Assembly (NCBI GenBank): GCA_937948705.1
Contig: CALECF010000253.1
Span: forward strand, 1-8,484
DNA: 8,484 nt
Direction of reading: 5' to 3'
DNA from: an uncultured Anaerosolibacter sp.
GTDB lineage: Bacteria; Bacillota_A; Clostridia; Peptostreptococcales; Thermotaleaceae
Shown here: in pieces, positions 5,442-8,484 of the stretch
How the letters are laid out: each line of letters starts with the position of its first letter
Position numbering within the stretch: the first letter of the stretch is position 1
Notes under the pieces: model-generated
Seen by the model: the letters and a program-made list of their open reading frames with translations, nothing else
What the model was told of the DNA's origin: nothing
Database searches by the model: none
Made by a program: the position numbers and the translations under genes

Positions 5442-7505
5442 TTAATCTTCACAGGGGATTATTACGCCTTGCTTGATATGATCTTTTAAAAACCCTAAAG
5501 CCTTATTGGCATTTCTTACTTCCAGCAATTGATTAATGTTTTCTTCATCAACAAACAACTCCATCATATCCCTCATGATACCTAAATGACTGCTTTTATC
5601 TATAGGTGCCAAGATAAAGATAATGTATACTGGTATGTGAAAAAATGATACGGGTTCTTCCAAGCATAGCAAAGATAATCCTAGAGAATTTACGCCATCT
5701 TGAGGCAATGCATGACCTAATGCTAACTTTGGAGCAATCACGATATAGGGTCCATATTTCTCAACGTTAGAGATCATGGCTTCAATATATTGTGGTTCGA
5801 TTACTTCCTCAACCAGCAAGGGCTTAGATGCTTCTCTTATGGCTTCTTTCCAATCCTGTACTGATTGCTTGTATTGAATGTGGCTAGCTACGATAACATC
5901 CATCAACCGAATAGAGGAAGTTGATTTGGAAGCTTGCATTGGAGTATTCTGGAAGGCCTTATACAAGTCATTTTTTAGTTTGTCATGGTTTTGAGGATGA
6001 ACATATTCTCTTACGATCCTAAAAACCTTTTCTAAAGTAATATTGTTGTTAACATTCCGCGACATCTTATGTACAATTTTTGAAAGGATCCGGACACGGT
6101 CTTCTTCTGATATAACAGGGTTTACTCTTATCACAGGAATCGGACAATCCATATCCACTGTGGTAATAATAAAATCACTCCTATCATAATAATTTTCCAC
6201 TTCCTTAACCGGTACCATTGCAGTTATTTCTATGTCAGGATGTAAGCTCTCTACCTCTCCTCTGAGCATATTTGCAGTAGATATTCCGTTGGGACAGACG
6301 ATTAGAATCCTGCATCTTGCATTCCCATAATTTTTTTTACTAAGAAATCCTCCAAAATGCATGGTGATGTAAGCAATTTCACTATCAGGGATGGGCGTTC
6401 CTAAACTATATCTTAAGTTCTTACATGCTTTACGTGTAATATCAAATAAATCTGGATAGCTGGACTGAATTTCACTCACTAGCGGATTTCCAATTTGTAT
6501 CCCATAGCGATACCTGTATATAGACATATTTAAATGATGTGCCAATAAATTGATCAGCTGATTTCCGTCCTCAAATACAATACAAGCCAATCTTTCAAAA
6601 TCGAGAACCAGCTTTTTTGCTAAATTGATGGTATCTATGGATTGATGCTTAATCGTGGGCACCTGAACCCTTGATCCAAGTAAATGCATTGCAATGTATA
6701 CCTTCTCTGATAGGGGCAGCTCATTTAAAAATCGGGTAACACATTGGAATTCTTCAGTAGATACCACTTCATCTACGCCAACTTCTTCAAAAACAATATT
6801 ATCTTTTCTTATTAATATGACATGAATTAACGCAGCCAAGGATAATAACATTCCGGTTACATATGTAGTATTTAATTTTGTTTCGATAATCCTTAGCTTT
6901 TTGAGATATTCTTTTACAATCGTCTCATCGTAAAATGGCAGTTCATTGATACTAGAGATTTGTTTATTGACGATTAGATCAATCAAAGGCTGAAAATAGT
7001 ATAAAAATAAAGCTCTCTGTTTGATAAGATGCCCTTCAACTTTATAACCCACATGGGGTTCAAAATTCAACTGTAATCCATATCGTTCCATTTTCTGGCG
7101 AACATCCTTCAAATCATTAAAAGCAGTATTACGGCTTATATCACAGATCAGGCATAATTGCTCAATAAACAAGGGCTTAGCTGAACCCAATAATGAGCAT
7201 ATCATCAAACGGGTTCTCTCTCTCGGTGATAATGTGTAATAGGATGATGGGCTTACATTATTTATCAATCCCCTAATTTTCTGACGTGTTATCGATGTGA
7301 GATAAATTCCTTTATTCCTTTCAACTTGGATTTCTGTTATACGCTGCATATTTAACCAATCATTGATCTTATTTAGATCGTAATAGACACTTCGCTTGGA
7401 TATATTTAATATTTTTCCAATTTCTTGAATGGAAATATAATCTTCACGGCTTATTAATAATTCTAAAATCGTTTTACATCTCGTATCTAATTGCCATTGA
7501 ATCAT
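5442..7505 (-). CDS. BglG/MtlR-type transcriptional activator with PRD, EIIB and EIIA domains
   Basis: At 687 residues this is the length and domain order of MtlR/LicR-type PTS regulators. It has an N-terminal winged helix-turn-helix (about 5-65, with ISIQEIGKILNISKRSVYYDL), a second Mga-like helix-turn-helix (about 95-155), PRD1 (about 185-285; H228, H274), PRD2 (about 290-390; H324 and H383, 59 apart as usual), an EIIB-like domain (397-485; C404 in LIVCPNGISTANML) and an EIIA-like domain (535-680; H598 in APKLALGHALPQ, H640). All putative phosphorylation residues are present. In MtlR, HPr phosphorylation of PRD2 activates and phosphorylation of the EIIB domain by the sugar PTS inhibits, so DNA binding follows both carbon status and substrate presence; the same is inferred here. 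The proline before the active histidine of IIA is a glycine (G597). The likely target is the operon directly downstream. The Shine-Dalgarno site is unusual: a run of seven G followed by ATAACG before the ATG. No clear terminator separates it from the PTS genes. Confidence 0.93.
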   Translation of the reverse strand: MIQWQLDTRCKTILELLISREDYISIQEIGKILNISKRSVYYDLNKINDWLNMQRITEIQVERNKGIYLTSITRQKIRGLINNVSPSSYYTLSPRERTRLMICSLLGSAKPLFIEQLCLICDISRNTAFNDLKDVRQKMERYGLQLNFEPHVGYKVEGHLIKQRALFLYYFQPLIDLIVNKQISSINELPFYDETIVKEYLKKLRIIETKLNTTYVTGMLLSLAALIHVILIRKDNIVFEEVGVDEVVSTEEFQCVTRFLNELPLSEKVYIAMHLLGSRVQVPTIKHQSIDTINLAKKLVLDFERLACIVFEDGNQLINLLAHHLNMSIYRYRYGIQIGNPLVSEIQSSYPDLFDITRKACKNLRYSLGTPIPDSEIAYITMHFGGFLSKKNYGNARCRILIVCPNGISTANMLRGEVESLHPDIEITAMVPVKEVENYYDRSDFIITTVDMDCPIPVIRVNPVISEEDRVRILSKIVHKMSRNVNNNITLEKVFRIVREYVHPQNHDKLKNDLYKAFQNTPMQASKSTSSIRLMDVIVASHIQYKQSVQDWKEAIREASKPLLVEEVIEPQYIEAMISNVEKYGPYIVIAPKLALGHALPQDGVNSLGLSLLCLEEPVSFFHIPVYIIFILAPIDKSSHLGIMRDMMELFVDEENINQLLEVRNANKALGFLKDHIKQGVIIPCED

Positions 7506-7541
7506 CGTTATCCCCCCCGTTTCATTTTATCAAAAACCAAA

Positions 7542-7572
7542 ATTAAACTATAGCGTAATCTTTGTAAGTCAA
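7542..7572 (-). promoter_or_regulatory. Weak candidate promoter of the regulator gene
   Basis: On the minus strand TTGACT (7567-7572, 5 of 6) and TTTAAT (7542-7547, 5 of 6) are separated by 19 bp, which is long. The ATG lies about 37 bp beyond the -10 box. TTTGCAC (7575-7581), the same half-site as in the dyad before the PTS genes, lies 2 bp upstream of the -35 box, hinting at autoregulation. Confidence 0.3.
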
Positions 7573-7624
7573 TTGTGCAAACCTTATACTGAGTATACTT
7601 TTATAAGAAATAGGACAGAAATAA

Positions 7625-7659
7625 GCAAAAGCACCTATCTTTTCGATAAATGCCTTTGC
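7625..7659 (-). terminator. Hairpin, possible terminator, better paired as minus-strand RNA
   Basis: The arms are 7625-7639 and 7645-7659 with a 5-nt loop. As minus-strand RNA all 15 pairs form, three of them G-U wobbles, with a GAAAA loop and a TTATTT tail. As plus-strand RNA the same three positions are A-C or C-A mismatches. This asymmetry suggests the minus strand is the functional one, although no minus-strand gene is visible upstream except antisense to proC. Confidence 0.45.
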
Positions 7660-7777
7660 CTATTTGTTCTATAAAATTGATTGATATAATTTTTCTTGTG
7701 GTTAACGGAAAAGCACTATAATCGATGTTCGATTCCATAAAATCAGAAAGAATCAGAAGCAAACCAATATATGGACA

Positions 7778-7786
7778 TGCTATAAT
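7778..7786 (+). promoter_or_regulatory. Extended -10 promoter for proC
   Basis: TGCTATAAT is a perfect -10 hexamer (7781-7786) with the extended TGn motif, which can work without a good -35 box; none is seen at the right distance. It predicts a start near 7793 and a leader of about 38 nt containing the AAAGGAT ribosome binding site of proC. Confidence 0.55.
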
Positions 7787-7830
7787 ATATTATTACATTT
7801 AAAATAGGGATTTCAGAAAGGATCGCTCTC

Positions 7831-8484
7831 ATGGATAAAAAAGTAGGTTTTATCGGTTGTGGCAATATGGCAATGACAATGATCAGAGGAATAGTAAAAT
7901 CAGGACTTATCATACCAGACAATATTTACGCATCAAATCCTTCAATGTCAAGTCTTAAGGAAATTACAAACTCACATGCCATCAACATTACACAGGATAA
8001 TCAAATTGTAGCAGAAAAATGTGATATTGTTTTTCTATCGGTGCAACCCCATCTATATTCAGCTGTTATTGCGGAAATTAAAGAAGTAGTGAAAACAGAT
8101 GTAATTATCGTCCTAATTGCTGCTGGTCAGACCTTAGCACAGAATCTAGAACGATTTGGACGAAACATTAAAATGGTTAAAGCAATGCCAAATACACCTT
8201 CTCTGGTAGGAGAAGGCATGACCGCGGTCAGCATAAACCATTTTATCACGCAACAAGAAAGTCAAGAGATCAGAGCACTTTTAGAGAGCTTTGGCAGGGT
8301 TGAGTTCATCCAAGAGGATTTAATGGATGCTGCCAGTGCGGTGGGTGGTTCCTCCCCTGCCTTTGTGTATCTGTTCATCGAAGCCCTGGCAGACAGCGGG
8401 GTGATGCATGGAATGTCAAGAAAGCAGGCATATACTTTTGCAGCCCAATCCGTATTAGGAGCAGCGAAAATGGTTCTTGAAACA
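7831..8484 (+). CDS. proC: Pyrroline-5-carboxylate reductase, 3' end beyond the window
   Basis: The first 218 codons of a protein that is normally about 270 residues are present; the frame is open to the window end. It reduces 1-pyrroline-5-carboxylate to L-proline with NAD(P)H in the cytosol, the last step of proline synthesis. The N-terminal Rossmann motif is VGFIGCGNMA (5-14). VKAMPNTPSLVGEGMTAV (116-133) is the conserved block around the cofactor and substrate site. The dimerisation domain starts near 165 with DAASAVGGSSPAFVYLFIEA and continues through GMSRKQAYTFAAQSVLGAAK. The motif is usually SGSSPA or SGSGPA, and the first position here is glycine (G172). The ATG has AAAGGAT 8 nt upstream. 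The gene diverges from the PTS regulator and has no obvious functional link to it. Codons from about 8320 to 8410 are visibly richer in G and C than the rest of the gene. Confidence 0.95.
   Translation, partial: MDKKVGFIGCGNMAMTMIRGIVKSGLIIPDNIYASNPSMSSLKEITNSHAINITQDNQIVAEKCDIVFLSVQPHLYSAVIAEIKEVVKTDVIIVLIAAGQTLAQNLERFGRNIKMVKAMPNTPSLVGEGMTAVSINHFITQQESQEIRALLESFGRVEFIQEDLMDAASAVGGSSPAFVYLFIEALADSGVMHGMSRKQAYTFAAQSVLGAAKMVLET

Larger units (their letters stand above)
7506..7830. other. Divergent intergenic region between the regulator gene and proC
   Basis: This 325-bp gap has no credible gene on either strand. From left to right it holds the G7 ribosome binding site of the regulator (7512-7518 on the plus strand), a weak minus-strand promoter (7542-7572), a TTTGCAC half-site (7575-7581), a TATAC-TGA-GTATA palindrome (7585-7597), a 15-bp hairpin (7625-7659), two isolated plus-strand TATAAT boxes (7685-7690, 7717-7722) without good -35 partners, and an extended -10 promoter for proC (7778-7786). 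Confidence 0.6.

Overview
The window looks like a low-GC Firmicute, most likely a Bacillales member. It is AT-rich, uses strong GGAGG-type ribosome binding sites and GTG starts, has T-tailed intrinsic terminators, carries a Bacillus-type PTS regulator (PRD-EIIB-EIIA), and has a ProC of the kind seen in Bacillus and Clostridium. This is inferred from sequence character and families, not from a database match.

Left edge (1-1056): a plus-strand gene for a vanadium-haloperoxidase/PAP2-type phosphatase (82-915) with every active-site residue present. A perfect 18-bp bidirectional terminator (950-991) separates it from the convergent operon.

Centre (1057-7505, all minus strand): one catabolic locus. 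Its transcription order is a PRD-type regulator with EIIB and EIIA domains (5442-7505), a regulatory gap with a promoter and dyad (5248-5441), PTS IIA (4813-5247), PTS IIC of the UlaA/SgaT family (3371-4753), a 186-nt gap rich in hairpins, PTS IIB (2894-3184), and a transketolase split into an N-terminal TPP-binding subunit (2007-2858) and a C-terminal subunit (1057-2019) that overlap by 13 bp. The likely logic is that a sugar is imported and phosphorylated by the three-part PTS, and the phosphosugar is handed directly to a dedicated transketolase that feeds the pentose-phosphate pathway. The PRD protein senses the PTS phosphorylation state. None of the L-ascorbate catabolic enzymes (UlaD-G) is present, so 'ascorbate-specific' is only a family label here. 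A ketopentose or branched ketose is a better guess for the substrate.

The least ordinary parts are non-coding. There is a long stem-loop followed by a strong intrinsic terminator inside the operon, between IIC and IIB. Terminator-like hairpins overlap the stop codons of both IIC and IIB. A TTTGCAC-N8-GTGTAAA dyad sits just upstream of a near-consensus promoter for the PTS genes, and its half-site recurs upstream of the regulator gene.

Right edge (7506-8484): a 325-bp divergent gap with a hairpin and promoter elements, then the first 218 codons of proC (pyrroline-5-carboxylate reductase), cut by the window end.
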